This document shows, piece by piece, positions 1 to 11,129 of a stretch of 36,226 bases of DNA. Positions within the stretch are counted from its first letter, which is position 1. Each line of letters begins with the position of its first letter. This DNA is from Saccoglossus kowalevskii (lineage: Eukaryota > Hemichordata > Enteropneusta > Harrimaniidae). The position numbers were made by a program, and so were the translations under genes. The notes under the pieces are model-generated. The model worked only from the letters and a program-made list of their open reading frames with translations, had not been told where the DNA came from and did not search any database. The stretch spans positions 517,748-553,973 of the forward strand of contig NW_003110974.1 in assembly GCF_000003605.2 (NCBI RefSeq), in the 5' to 3' direction.

Positions 1-900
1 ACTTTAACTATTGTCTGTCCGAGATGGCAAAGAAACGGGTATGGTATGTGGGGTATTTAAGTGGAGGACAGAAGGTTGAATGTCAGTATAGGCTAGTCTC
101 GCTACAGTGCAGTTTTATAACTGTTTGTTTTGTAAGTTTATTAATGTTTGTTGTATAATACAGGGCGACACGCGCCACTTTTGTCCCTAAAGGGTTCCTG
201 TTTTTTTCTGCGCGGTTGGCCTATCAGTTATTTTAAATGTTTCTTTAACCGAGTAATGTTAGTGGCATTTGCCGAGCATCACTAGTTGATTTTTTTTTGC
301 AGTCCATGCAAGTTATTTTTTCTCGCATTTAGTTTATTTCAATGTTAAATAAAGCTGTTTGTGTTCTTCCGGTTAAATATTAGGAAACCAGCTACTGAGT
401 TCAAAATGCCATTATTGTTAACCTTGTCAATCTCTGCAGACCACGTCAACCTGCTTTGACTAATCAAATGCCTGACTGGAATTCTTCAGTACGACAGAGA
501 AGTTGGTCGATCTTCTAGGAGGAAAGTCATGTTGTTTATTTGTAGATAACTGACAATTTTATCCATAATTCGGCCCGGCTGTTCCATAAATTAATTCCTT
601 TAGCTCAGAAAGGTGGAAAATACAAAAGCTGTCACACGCAACGTAATATTACCGTAATTGGTATAGTACAGGTGTGATGGTTCAAATACCAAAATGGCAA
701 CAGTAACAGAAAGACTTCCCTGGCGGCGATGATAAAATACGAACACGGAGCCAACAGATGACGTTTCAACTGGTACTGGTATTATTATACTCTGCAAACA
801 TCAATTACAATAACGCGGTAAAACTCCACTACTCCAATAACTAAATACTTAAACTCCAATACAATTCAACGAGATCTCCGATCTGCACTCAGTGCTGAAC
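1..900. other. Left-edge non-coding region, possible end of a transposon or 3' UTR
   Basis: No coding region is recognisable. The first 360 bases hold a TATTTAAG box near 53, an initiator-like TCAGT near 80 and an AATAAA signal at 348-353 followed by a GT-rich stretch. That order resembles an LTR or a short terminal exon with its 3' UTR, but neither the start nor a matching second copy lies in the window, so the call is open. The reading frame open between 600 and 797 on the minus strand begins at a non-ATG codon and has no recognisable domain. Confidence 0.3.
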
Positions 901-906
901 AACTCC

Positions 907-919
907 CCTATATATACCC
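907..919 (-). promoter_or_regulatory. TATA box (minus strand)
   Basis: Read on the minus strand this is a TATATATA box followed by GGGG. It lies 60 to 190 bp downstream, in the minus direction, of three heat-shock elements, which is the usual spacing of a heat-inducible promoter. A start site would be expected near 880-890. A TATAAATA on the plus strand at 929-936 is the competing candidate. The transcribed product is not identifiable. Confidence 0.4.
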
Positions 920-981
920 ACACTGTCTATAAATAGACCATTACATCAGCATACATAATGAGTCTGGAATTTACTATAAAT

Positions 982-994
982 TTCTAGAATGTTC
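982..994. promoter_or_regulatory. Heat-shock element 1
   Basis: The sequence TTCTAGAATGTTC is a perfect three-unit heat-shock element (TTCnnGAAnnTTC), the binding site of an HSF trimer. It is the first of three such sites within 117 bp. Confidence 0.6.
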
Positions 995-1054
995 CATTAC
1001 CTTATATTGCCTCCTGCAGTGTTCTATTACCTATTCAACCAGTTTCTAAAAAAA

Positions 1055-1067
1055 ATCTAGAATATTC
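1055..1067. promoter_or_regulatory. Heat-shock element 2 (one mismatch)
   Basis: ATCTAGAATATTC matches TTCnnGAAnnTTC except for the first base. It shares the TCTAGAA core with the two flanking sites, which suggests that the three are related copies or are under common selection. Confidence 0.5.
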
Positions 1068-1085
1068 CACCCAGACACAGTACGG

Positions 1086-1098
1086 TTCTAGAACATTC
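1086..1098. promoter_or_regulatory. Heat-shock element 3
   Basis: TTCTAGAACATTC is a second perfect three-unit heat-shock element. The sites start at 982, 1055 and 1086. Confidence 0.6.
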
Positions 1099-1889
1099 AC
1101 GAAAATGGTAAATAAGTCGTATGCGACAAAAGCATTGCCATGCTTGTGAAGACCATCTAAATTTTAACTTTATGAATTGTTCGTCATATATTCGGAATAT
1201 CATGGTACCCATCTTTGCCAGCCAAGGTTCGTTTATTAGGCCATCGCTTCACTACTACACCTCGGCAGATGCTATATACCTAATGTATATTTAAGTGCGC
1301 CCTCTCTGACAACACAAGATATATTTTCTTCAATGCATTGTCCGTCAAATTGCTCGTTATAAATGCGCGAAAGTATTCGTGTGCATGATACAAGCTATAC
1401 GCTGTCATGTTTTCAATTAAGACACCTCGTTTTAATTGAAAGCACACTGTTGCAATTACAAACATGTGTATTATATTACAAAACAACTATATTTTTAGTA
1501 GTGTTTATAGGTATTTTTAGAAAAGTATTATTGAGAGATCTTAAAACACTTTTTAATGAAAACTAAGCATATTGTAAACACTCAAAAATACACTTTTGTC
1601 AAAATAAAACGGGACATAAATGTGTCATTAAAGTGTTTTTTTACGGGGTATTTATGAAATAATGTGTCCAACAACATGCAAGCAATATTAACAAAATTGA
1701 GTAATAAGTCTGGGGATTCGTAAGTAAACATTGTGGTATATATGCTAACTAGAAAATCGCCGAAAGTGACGTAATTCATCGCATAATGATGAGATGAGTC
1801 ATGACATTAAGTAAAGAAATAGTTGTCAAGCACAAGATCGTGGAAGAATTAATTGTACGTTTACACTGGTCTTAACAACTTATAAGTAC
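1099..1889. other. Non-coding stretch
   Basis: No gene is seen. Short open frames here are AT-rich and without motifs. The segment around 1560-1680 (AACACTC, ACACTTTT and TGTTT words) loosely resembles the 144-bp repeat that starts further right and may be a very old copy. Confidence 0.4.
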
Positions 1890-2480
1890 AACTGGAAATC
1901 GAGACACGTGGTGAATTAAGTACACATGTAAACATTTTCCATGAAAACTGTTAAATTTGATACACTTCATAAAGCAAAATCACCAATAATGTTTCAACCC
2001 AAAATGTTAATGTATAAGGCACATTTGTGTTCACGAGAGTAACTAAAACACTTTTCTTACAAATTGTTTTATCATGAAGCACTTCTTAAAACAAACACAC
2101 ATGTAATGTTTCAAGGTAAAACACTCGACTATGCATGTTTTATAGGTGTTTATGTATACAACATGTACACACGTTCATAAGAGTAACTAAAACACTTAGC
2201 TTCCAAATTGTTTTATCTTGAAGCACTTCCTAAATCAAATACACATGTAATGTTTCAAGGTAAAACACTCGACTATGCATGTTTTATAGGTGTTTATGTA
2301 TACGACATGTACACACGTTCATAAGAGTAACTAAAACACTTAGCTTCCAAATTGTTTTATCTTGAAGCACTTCAGAAACAAACAAACAGAAACAAACATG
2401 CAAATGTTTAACCTACAACACCCGACTGAATAAGTGTTCATATGCAGGACACTTTTGTGTGCTGTCTACATGTATAATAG
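1890..2480 (+). repeat. Tandem array, 144-bp unit
   Basis: The block containing AGTAACTAAAACACTT, TTGTTTTATC, GAAGCACTTC and GGTAAAACACTCGACTATGC recurs with a 144-bp period: AACTAAAACACT starts at 2041, 2185 and 2329. The second and third copies are nearly identical, the first is slightly diverged, and both ends (1890-2030 and 2375-2480) carry older degraded copies. This suggests repeated rounds of unequal exchange or slippage. Confidence 0.85.
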
Positions 2481-2794
2481 ATACAATGCTTATTGTCGAC
2501 TGTGTGCAGCACATTTATTAGAAAAAATGCTCACACGCATCACTATTGTCAGCAGACATAATGTGCATGTAGCGATAAATTTATTGGTTTTGGTAGTGTC
2601 ATTAATAAACAGGTTTATATATTCATATATTTTGCGAGTGTGCATACCATGTACCTGTCACAAGTTGAATAACCGATAGTATTAAACATGCACGGTGTTG
2701 TTATCAATGATCGAGTTAGTAAGCAGGATGACTCAGCGCTAGACAGGCGTTAATTCTCTGTGATATAATCATTAAATTCATTTTCTTTTGGCGG

Positions 2795-2900
2795 AGCATG
2801 TGTGTATGTTTTAGGAAGTGCTTCGTGATAAAAAAAAATAAACGAACTGTTACACTAATATGCCTTATACATTAAGTGTTTTACTCAATGTTCCGCTTGT
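2795..2900 (-). repeat. Inverted, diverged copy of the 144-bp repeat
   Basis: The segment TTTTAGGAAGTGCTTCGTGA at about 2809 is the reverse complement of the array motif around GAAGCACTTCCTAAA, and AAGTGTTTTACTC nearby is the reverse complement of GAGTAAAACACTT. The copy lies about 330 bp right of the array and in the opposite orientation, so the pair could fold as a long stem. Confidence 0.65.
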
Positions 2901-5159
2901 TCGGGGAGCCGAGTTACATCTGGCCGCTCCCAGGCTCAATTATAGGGCTGTTATTCATATTATACATAAGCGATATGTTAGTTAGTATAACAGGCAAATC
3001 TTTAAGTTTCGTTTATGTCAATAAATTCTACTAAAGCGTGCGCTCAGCAAAACGATTCGCCAACCTTTAGTCTGCTAGTTATAATGTTATCCAGGCGTTG
3101 ACCCATGAATATTATTATTATTCTATAAAATGGGTTGTATTTACAATACTAGTATGTTTGAAGCGTAAACTAATTGTGTGTAACTAGCATATTGCTGATA
3201 TAGTTTAGGATCCTGTCAAACACTTTAAAAATCTAGTTATGAGAATCGGTTCCAAACTGTCATATTTTTAGAAAGACTAATGGTTTAGGTTTGCTTATCA
3301 AGTAGAAGTGAAGTAGTGTATCTGTACTTTTACGATGAGCGGAGCTCTTGGTGTGATTGTAATCATAGCGCCCTCTGTCAACTCTATGTGTCATAGGCCT
3401 TCGGCGTTCACGCAGGTAGAGATATTTGACAAGTTATTTCTGAGTAAATGCTGCCTCGTTTTAGCTGTGCTGTATATACGTATTTTTGAACCTAAACGTT
3501 AGACGTAATGCCGGAGACAATATGTGTTCAATATTCCTGTTTACAAGTTTACAAAGAAGGGCCTCATGAGTTGTTTAGCTAGACTTTTTAATGATTTCAT
3601 GGTTAATATTGTATATATTTTAATGATTGTCCTTTCGTACTTACAGCAAGTCTCAGAAGTATTGGGGCAGCCAATTTGCAAACTCTCTAGCGAGTAAGCT
3701 AGCAACTGCTTGGGTTTTGAATAAACAGTTGTGGTCGCGTCTACTCTGGGCGAGTCAATTCTGAGAATTGCCTTAAAACACTTTAATAACTCTTTTTCAA
3801 TGGTTGGCGATTTTTTTTATTATTGTAAATGTTTATTTTACTGTTACCAGTTATATTTATCATGTTGTTTTTTTCGTATTGTGAGTTTGTCTGTGAGTGT
3901 CTGTTTAGTGCGTTGTTGGTGAACAAATAAATAAATAACAATGAATCAATGGCAAATTTAGACGGACACATGGCACGCACACTCACTCACTCACTCACTC
4001 ACTCACTCACTAAAGTTGTTTATTATTCATATTCATAGATCAAGCATTACATGAATGACGTGATTGTAATTTCACCGTCATTAACCCAATTATTGATCCC
4101 TGCAAACTAATATAAACCGTAAAGAGATTTCCTGGAGTACACGTAACATTACAGAACTGAGGATCATTGATCAACTCTCTGATGTCCCGTATATTATCAC
4201 ATACTTATTTCCACTATCCGTTGACACTGACCACTCATTAGATCAGCAGCCTACTTTACGACTTCGCTGTTAACCTAACACGGCAACTTTCTGTTTAACC
4301 GCTTCAACGTTTGCAGCATAACTTATGCCTGGTAACACCATAGCTTGTTTTTCCTAATATTACAAAACATTGCTTTGAGGCTATCCCTGGTTGGCTACTC
4401 ATGCCGTCCAACTATTGGTCCTTGTTTGAACGACGAAAACCGGCACACGAGTGTATCCCTTCACTATATTGAGAGACAATCCAATAATATAAGTCTGCAA
4501 AGAAAGCATTGCGATTAATCATGGTTCACTTGTCTTATAACCAATATGTTATTCGATTGTAATAGTCATACTTAATATGTCTTTATATCCTGAAAGTATG
4601 AATATCTCAGCAAATCGAACAAAATGTAGAAAACATTGATGTTAGACTGGTGTTATAATATAACATTCATTTGGTAAAATGTGTTGGGGTGAAATAAAAA
4701 AATATATGCAATTTTATGCAATATTTATAAGTATAACAATTATTGTTAGCTTTTCCATGACTTGATCGTATAGGTATTTTACAATAAAAAAGCGCATGAT
4801 ATGAATTGAGTGCCTATATATTGGTATATATAACACCGTTTAACGATTAATATAATTTTCGAGATACGAAAAAATGATCTTACAAAACCTCTGTAATTGA
4901 GCTATCTCAATGAGATTGGTAGCATGATTGAAACCCCTACTACTGATTGGATATTTTCCACATGGATAAATAGATTCACATAGTTGTTCAGTTTGACTTC
5001 ATTCATTAGGCGCATGACTCTAAGCTGACTCATTTCAGCAATAGTTGCTGGTTATTATAGACCAAGTATACATCAGAAAACATATAAGCTACCTTTCATT
5101 GCAAGAAATATCCATGTGAAAACAGCCTTGATGTGAGAAACCATAGTCAAAAAAAATTG
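2901..5159. other. Gene-free region
   Basis: I find no coding exon or structured element apart from the ACTC microsatellite at 3981-4010. GT-AG-like sites occur, but no open stretch between them has recognisable protein similarity. Confidence 0.4.
3981..4010. repeat. (ACTC)n microsatellite
   Basis: Seven to eight uninterrupted ACTC units are directly visible. Confidence 0.95.
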
Positions 5160-6220
5160 CCCGAGAAACAAAATAAGAAAACAAAACTCATTTCCCAACT
5201 ACGTGGGCCCACTTATCCCCATTTACAGTCGGAAGTCTCTCTTTGTCATGTCATATGCTGTGTATGCCCTGTGCATGTTAATTGGCCGATGCGATGACGA
5301 ATGAATTATTCCACAATTAGATGATAAAATATACTGGAACGAAACCTTCACACTTACTATACCATAGGTAATTTTGAGTTAAACGGTTCTTAACATTAAG
5401 ACTTAGTGATGAATGAAATCTATGAATGAATGCATTTCACTATAAAGAAGACAACGAAATTTTGGTACTACAATGATTTGTATGTATACAATAGAAAAAA
5501 AAAACGTTTCTTAAAAAGTGTCAGTTTTCACAAAGTCCTACGAGCACTCTATCATGATGCAAACAATTTTACCCAAAACATGAGAACTCAACCCTTGTTT
5601 TCACCAGATCGTGTTTGGCGCCTCCATGCGGCCGTTGTTATGATTTTGGGACTATGTATAATTGTCTGATCTCCCTTGAGCTGAGTGGTGTTTTGAGCCT
5701 ATAAATGGTTTCAAGCTTGAAAAGTGTATTGACTTACTTTGTGCATAAAGCTAGACACAAGGACAACAATTTTCAAAGCTTTTAAAAAAATATATCATCA
5801 TAAAATATAAGCAGGAACAAAACTAACATCTAATTAATAACCCACAAATACAACTGAAAACACAACTCGTTCCTTATACGTGCAGTACGGCGAGTGATGC
5901 AGGTGAAGCAATTATCTAAATAAAATTGTTCGATACAATTACCATCATACAATTTTCACAGCCCGACAAAACAAAAAACAAAGCAGAATTGGCAGACGAC
6001 GAGTAGATTATTCTACAATTTTACGTGTTTCTGAATCACAATCGTTCTGTACTTACTATCGGGGCATCTTGTCCATCACTTGAGTAGATCTTTAATATTT
6101 AACTCCAGTCTGAACGGTTTTTGAACCCACTTTTTTTCCTAGAAACAAATATTTCCTCTCTAAATCGTCAGTTTTCACATCGTCCTACGAGGACATTGCC
6201 ACGATTTGATGACGACGTAT
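5160..6220 (+). repeat. Diverged local tandem duplication
   Basis: Two blocks share ordered similarity about 650-700 bp apart. GCCCGAGAAACAAAATAAG near 5159 resembles GCCCGACAAAACAAAAAAC near 5962. ATTATTCCACAATT near 5306 resembles ATTATTCTACAATT near 6007. GTCAGTTTTCACAAAGTCCT near 5519 resembles GTCAGTTTTCACATCGTCCT near 6168. The collinear order points to an old tandem duplication of non-coding DNA or two copies of an unclassified repeat. Confidence 0.55.
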
Positions 6221-9200
6221 ATACAACCTAGGCCTGACCAAAACAGGAAACAGTTTGTGGAAGATCTATATGTGAATCTAATTAACATGCAATAATATCC
6301 TGGTTAAAGCATACAAACAAGCATAAACAATCTGATACATTCACATGGTGCAATGGGCGCTCATCTATCACAAAATTACGCAAAATGGTAAAACAACATC
6401 GTTTCATATAGTACAGTTGAATAATGAATTACGATACAATAAAATTGTTAGTAGTATACTGTACACTTTAGTTTTCAATCTCAGTCGGAAATGTTGTTAC
6501 TACACAGTAATCGCAATTGGCGCAGTGCTATCCCAAACTAGGAAGAAAGTATAGCTAATATTGACACATACGGGGTGTGTATTTTCTATGTCGATGTTGG
6601 CGTCTCTAGAGCAATCAATCGACGCAGAGTAAACAAACTGCTTTATAGGGACTGAACGTATATATGTATAATATGACTACGTAGGTAATTAATTAGTTTA
6701 CAATTGGTGAATTAACACGAACATGAAATGGACAAATCATGTATAACGCGATGACATGTGTTTACTCACACAAAAATGATCTTAAAACAACTAAATGAGA
6801 TGCGTGTCAATATTATTAACATGACGTCATCGTTGTGTCAAGTTTACTTAGCGCAAATTTATAATCAATAAAATATACTCCTCAATAATTATGGCTTATA
6901 ATTGAATGTCGTTTATATTATCAGGGATACTACTATTTGCTACTGGGACATTGTGGATTTGCTCTCCATTGCATCAACGATAAAATTATGGTATCCATGG
7001 TAATATGTACTTCATGCTATACACTTTGATAATAGCAGATAATATACTAACACTGTCTATTATATCAGACACGCATGATACAAATACCATTGTGAATTCA
7101 ATAAGTGTAATGACAAGATACGAAGCTAATTAACTCATTCGGACAAGACGCAGACGTTGTGAGCCGGCGGGACTTTTGCCGCTTATTCAAGGTAAGCAAA
7201 GCTTAACAATTGTTGGTGGAAATGGCAATTAATGAGCCTCCGGTTTGATACTAGTCTCATACAACGCGTGTAAAATTGATTTGTTTACCGGAAATTCGTG
7301 CGCGTTGTACGACGTCTGCCGTCCTTTAAATAATTGATCTAGTATCGCTCATTTGTGTTCGTCTAGTTATACAGATATACTTTAGATCAAATGTACATTG
7401 CAAGTTGTAGAATTTCATATTAATCAACATCACTGGTATTTCATCAGTAGTATCCATGACAACGTCTATGTATATTGGAATCACTAATTTTCAATAGATG
7501 ACTAAGAATGGATGTATATCATTACCATCTCATTGAATTTTATTATGAACAGTTATGCAAATTATATAACGTCCGCGACACCATTGCCTTTCTGAGCGAA
7601 CTCGTAGTAGTTCATGCAGCTACATTATACTGTTAAAGCCGTACATAGGAATACTCATCGACCGATGAATTGATGCGAACGAACCTGTTGTCGCACAAGG
7701 GCTATCCATTGACTGCTACTTATTTGCACTGGGTAAGCCACTCAATATCTCTGTATATCATTTTGTATATCTGAAACTTAAAGTCGTTGTTCCAAATACA
7801 ATTTCCATTGAGATTACAATCATCATCAATGAGTGAATATAGAAAACAAAACATATTAGGTTTATTTAACGAGTCTTCTGAAAAATGTAATGAGAATTAC
7901 TGAACAAACCCATAACGGAATCGTTATGTCGCTGGAAATGTCTTACATAACGGTCTACATAACTGTCTCGTAATAAGAAAAAAATCTACGCGTGACGCAG
8001 AATCAAATGCTACTAATCAGGATAATATACACTCCATTACTCTCAAAAAGATAATGTGTCGCAATATATATTACATCATCAAACCCTTATCCTGTTAATT
8101 TCATGTAAGGTCACATTGCCTTGACCAGATATGCGTTAAACTGTTTCCTAATCTATCTCTCATTGAATTCAATACGTACTTCCAACACAAACAATTAAGA
8201 CATAAACTAATTTGCATACACGGTGTAAAAGGTCACTATTATGTAAAAGGCGGTAAACGAGATCTTTGTCATATGTAGCATTTGTCATTTTTGATTATTT
8301 TTCACTCTCTTCATATAATGAATTTAGTCATGTTGTTGGTCACAAAATTGTTAGAGACTGAACAAATGTTGTGCCCACTTTTCGGCTGCAAATAATCTTC
8401 GGGAAGGTACAAACAAATCAATTTTAATCAAAAGTATGTGAAACGTGCAGTGTGATTTCAACCCCACAACTTTGAAATGTCGTCACTTCGCTTTCGAAAC
8501 TGGAGAATATTTCAGTTCAGAGAAGTAATAAATCGATCGATTTTTCCATGCTTTTGTTGTCTTTTTAGTAATAATCGTCACTGGCCATTTGTTCACAGTA
8601 TACATATTTTGAATAGAAGCGCGCAGTCGTCTGAAGTGAAAAATGGTTGATTCCATGGCGCACATGTTTACATTATGTATATTGAAATTTAAAAGCTCTT
8701 GATTTTAGATATGGAAATAATATATAATTTTAGAAATAATATTTGTTTGTGATTCAGGCACATGCATATTTTATGTTAGAAACGTGATACACTGTGAAAC
8801 ACTTCGAAGGTAGTATTCTACTTGTGTTAGGTTTTTTCATGGAGGCCTTTGTTACCTTCATGATGTCATCAACCTATAGTCGATATTTGCAAAGACTACC
8901 GGTGACCATTATGCTCTGTCATGACATGTCATTGATGTCATTCATTCATCATACCTTTTGCAATACACAATGTGCCCGACAGGATCTGTGCTAATTAATA
9001 GCCGTCTTTGTTGTACCTTTCCTTGTTACGTACACAAAAGTGTCGTGTAAGCAGCTGCTCATTATACGGACACCTAAAGTATGGTTGTCTCCATGGAAAC
9101 ATATATAAAGAGATCGAATAGTTAATATTGAAGGTTAAATACGAGCTTACTAATCCAATGTTCGTACGTCAGAACTAATTACAAAAAGTGAAGATTGAGA

Positions 9201-9550
9201 ACGCTGGTGGTTTCACAGAAATTTAATTCTAATTGTTTTATTGTTTAAACCACTTTTTTGAAACTGACCCATTGCAGTCTGACGAAGGCAATATACGAGA
9301 AGACGCAAGCAGTAAATATGAAAAACAAGTAAAACTGTTGTGGTTACGCATATTTGTTTCCATAAGCAATTAGATGATAATGAGCACAAACTTACAGTGA
9401 CTAAGATGTGCATGCGCAATTCGGAAACGGCAGATTTTATAATTTTTCCTAACTAATTTTTCATCAAGGGTGAATGTTCGGGAGTAAGGTGTCGGGCAGT
9501 GTACAACTACAATTGCTATTTTAGGAAGTAATTCCGAGATAGTGTCTCGT
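6221..9550. other. Gene-free region with a possible 5' UTR exon
   Basis: No protein-coding exon is recognised. A GC-richer stretch at about 7141-7190 ends in TTCAAG followed by GTAAGC, a strong splice donor. It could be an untranslated first exon for the GPCR at 11.1 kb, whose coding exon has an acceptor but no upstream partner. A second donor-like site (CTGG then GTAAGCC) lies near 7730. Both are guesses without transcript data. Confidence 0.3.
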
Positions 9551-10107
9551 TTAAGGTAGAAGCCTAGTCATGATTTTGGACAAAATTGGTCATAAATTGA
9601 CAATGTTCATTAGTTTATTATGTACAATCATGAAGCTAATGTCATATGGTACAATGAAATAGCATTATTTTGTGTGTTACATTTATGCTTTTTGAGAAAT
9701 GTGTCCTAATATTTCTTGAAAATTGCTATTTTTAGAACAATTCCATAAAACACAATGTTAAAGAAAAATTGCTTTTTTGACACTTTTTAAAACCGAGATT
9801 TTTTAAATAATTCAGAACAACAACAAGTACTCCATCATTAACAAAATATAATTTTTTCAGCCTATGTCACCAGGCTAGATTTTGAGATATTGCATAATAT
9901 CTCTGCCATAGGAACCTGTGGTAAAAGTGTTATTATAGTGTCAAAATGGCGACTTTCCATTAAAATACAACCATCAATTTCTCGAACAAAAGCCTGGTGA
10001 CCCCCAACTTTTTTTAGGTCAATATCCTTATAATGTCTTGGAGTACAATTTATTGAAAAATAAATAAATTCTGGGTTTTTTAATTTATGAGTAGGCTTCT
10101 ACCTTAA
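9551..10107. mobile_element. TTAA-flanked MITE (piggyBac- or Kolobok-like)
   Basis: A 549-bp element (9555-10103) begins with GGTAGAAGCCTAGTCAT and ends with the inverted copy ATGAGTAGGCTTCTACC, which differs at one of 17 positions. It is flanked on both sides by TTAA (9551-9554 and 10104-10107). TTAA target duplication is the signature of piggyBac and Kolobok DNA transposons. No transposase reading frame is present, so it is a non-autonomous MITE. Only the ends and the TTAA are evidence; the superfamily is inferred. Confidence 0.85.
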
Positions 10108-10260
10108 GCCAACATAATGATTTGGCCATGAATACATCGACAGGTCGATGACCACGTATCTTCACATGTCTTTTAATGACTTGGAAGAATGATTCCTCCT
10201 GCGCTTTATAGATTCCCCTGTCGTGTTGATTCAACTGTTTGTTCAACCGATATATTGAGT

Positions 10261-10640
10261 ATCACTCATCAAATTTCAATGAAACTTGATACATTGGTTC
10301 TTTTGTATAATCCATAGATCTAATCTATGCATACTAATCACCCAATGTGTTTAAATGAGTTGCAGATAGGGATATTCAACTATTGCTATAATGGGGACAT
10401 TTGACAACATATCGAATAACCATATATGGTCATGTAACTTGAATAATAACTGTAATTTATCAGACACTGTTACAATCAGGCATATGTATTTAATACTATA
10501 TTGAAGGCATCAGTCGAGATATTACTAACATCAGATGATCATATATGGGAATGTGACCACAAATATGCATAATAATAACTATAATATCTTAAGTAGTGTT
10601 GTAGATAAGGATATGCAACTACTGTTATAAGTGTGTTGTC
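10261..10640 (+). repeat. Interspersed repeat, copy A
   Basis: This segment shares a run of landmarks with 31950-33220: TTTCAATGAAACTTGATACA (10274 and 32002), CCATATATGGTCATGT (10420 and 33071), the word GAAGGCATCA, and ATATGCATAAT near ATAACT. Inside copy A the CATATATGG plus ATGTGAC-type block is itself repeated (10420 and about 10540), suggesting internal tandem units. There is no coding capacity. The family is not identified. Confidence 0.65.
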
Positions 10641-10993
10641 AGAAAAGATATATGAACAAAATATAAAGTCAATGTCATGATTATATTTAATATGTATAAT
10701 TGTTATATCATAGCCAATTAGAATCACCCTAAGCACTGCTTACAGTTATATTTTCAAATGCTATATTTGCTCTATTACGACCGGCTCAAGACAAGTCTAT
10801 GATCAAAACAAAACATATTTTAATGATTTAACATGCAATAATTAAAATGTTCGGTTTATGATTGTATGTTTATTTGCTGCTAATATAATAAATACAGTAT
10901 TATTTATTTGTATGTCATGCCTCGGATAATCTCAGCACACGGGTGTTCTTTCTAGGCTTTCTTTGATTTAATTTATATTTACAAATCTTTTTA

Positions 10994-11015
10994 TACGTCA
11001 CGCCACGTCACGTCA
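10994..11015. promoter_or_regulatory. Cluster of CRE-like CGTCA sites
   Basis: Three CGTCA half-sites lie within 22 bases (TACGTCA, CACGTCA, CGTCA), about 70-95 bp before the splice acceptor of the GPCR exon. CGTCA/TGACG is the core recognised by CREB/ATF factors. If the acceptor is used the cluster is intronic; if a promoter lies here it would be proximal. The function is inferred. Confidence 0.3.
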
Positions 11016-11084
11016 CAAATGTGATGTTATGTTTATCTGTTACATGTATTGAATTATCAATAATTTTATAATGTTTTTTGTTTC

Positions 11085-11086
11085 AG
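11085..11086 (+). other. Splice acceptor before the GPCR coding exon
   Basis: A pyrimidine-rich run ending TTTTTTGTTTCAG precedes the coding exon by 43 bases. This suggests the GPCR has an upstream untranslated exon and that the ATG lies in the second exon. Confidence 0.55.
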
Positions 11087-11129
11087 ACTAAAAAGCCGTC
11101 ATTATAATACCATTTTGGTCTTGCCTATC

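Noticed and set aside
2434-2679. 81-codon open frame
   Set aside because: It overlaps the degraded end of the 144-bp repeat array and has no recognisable domain or splice context.
3981-4010. Regularly repeated ACTC as a possible CRISPR-like or telomeric array
   Set aside because: It is a simple microsatellite without spacers and does not match known telomere units.
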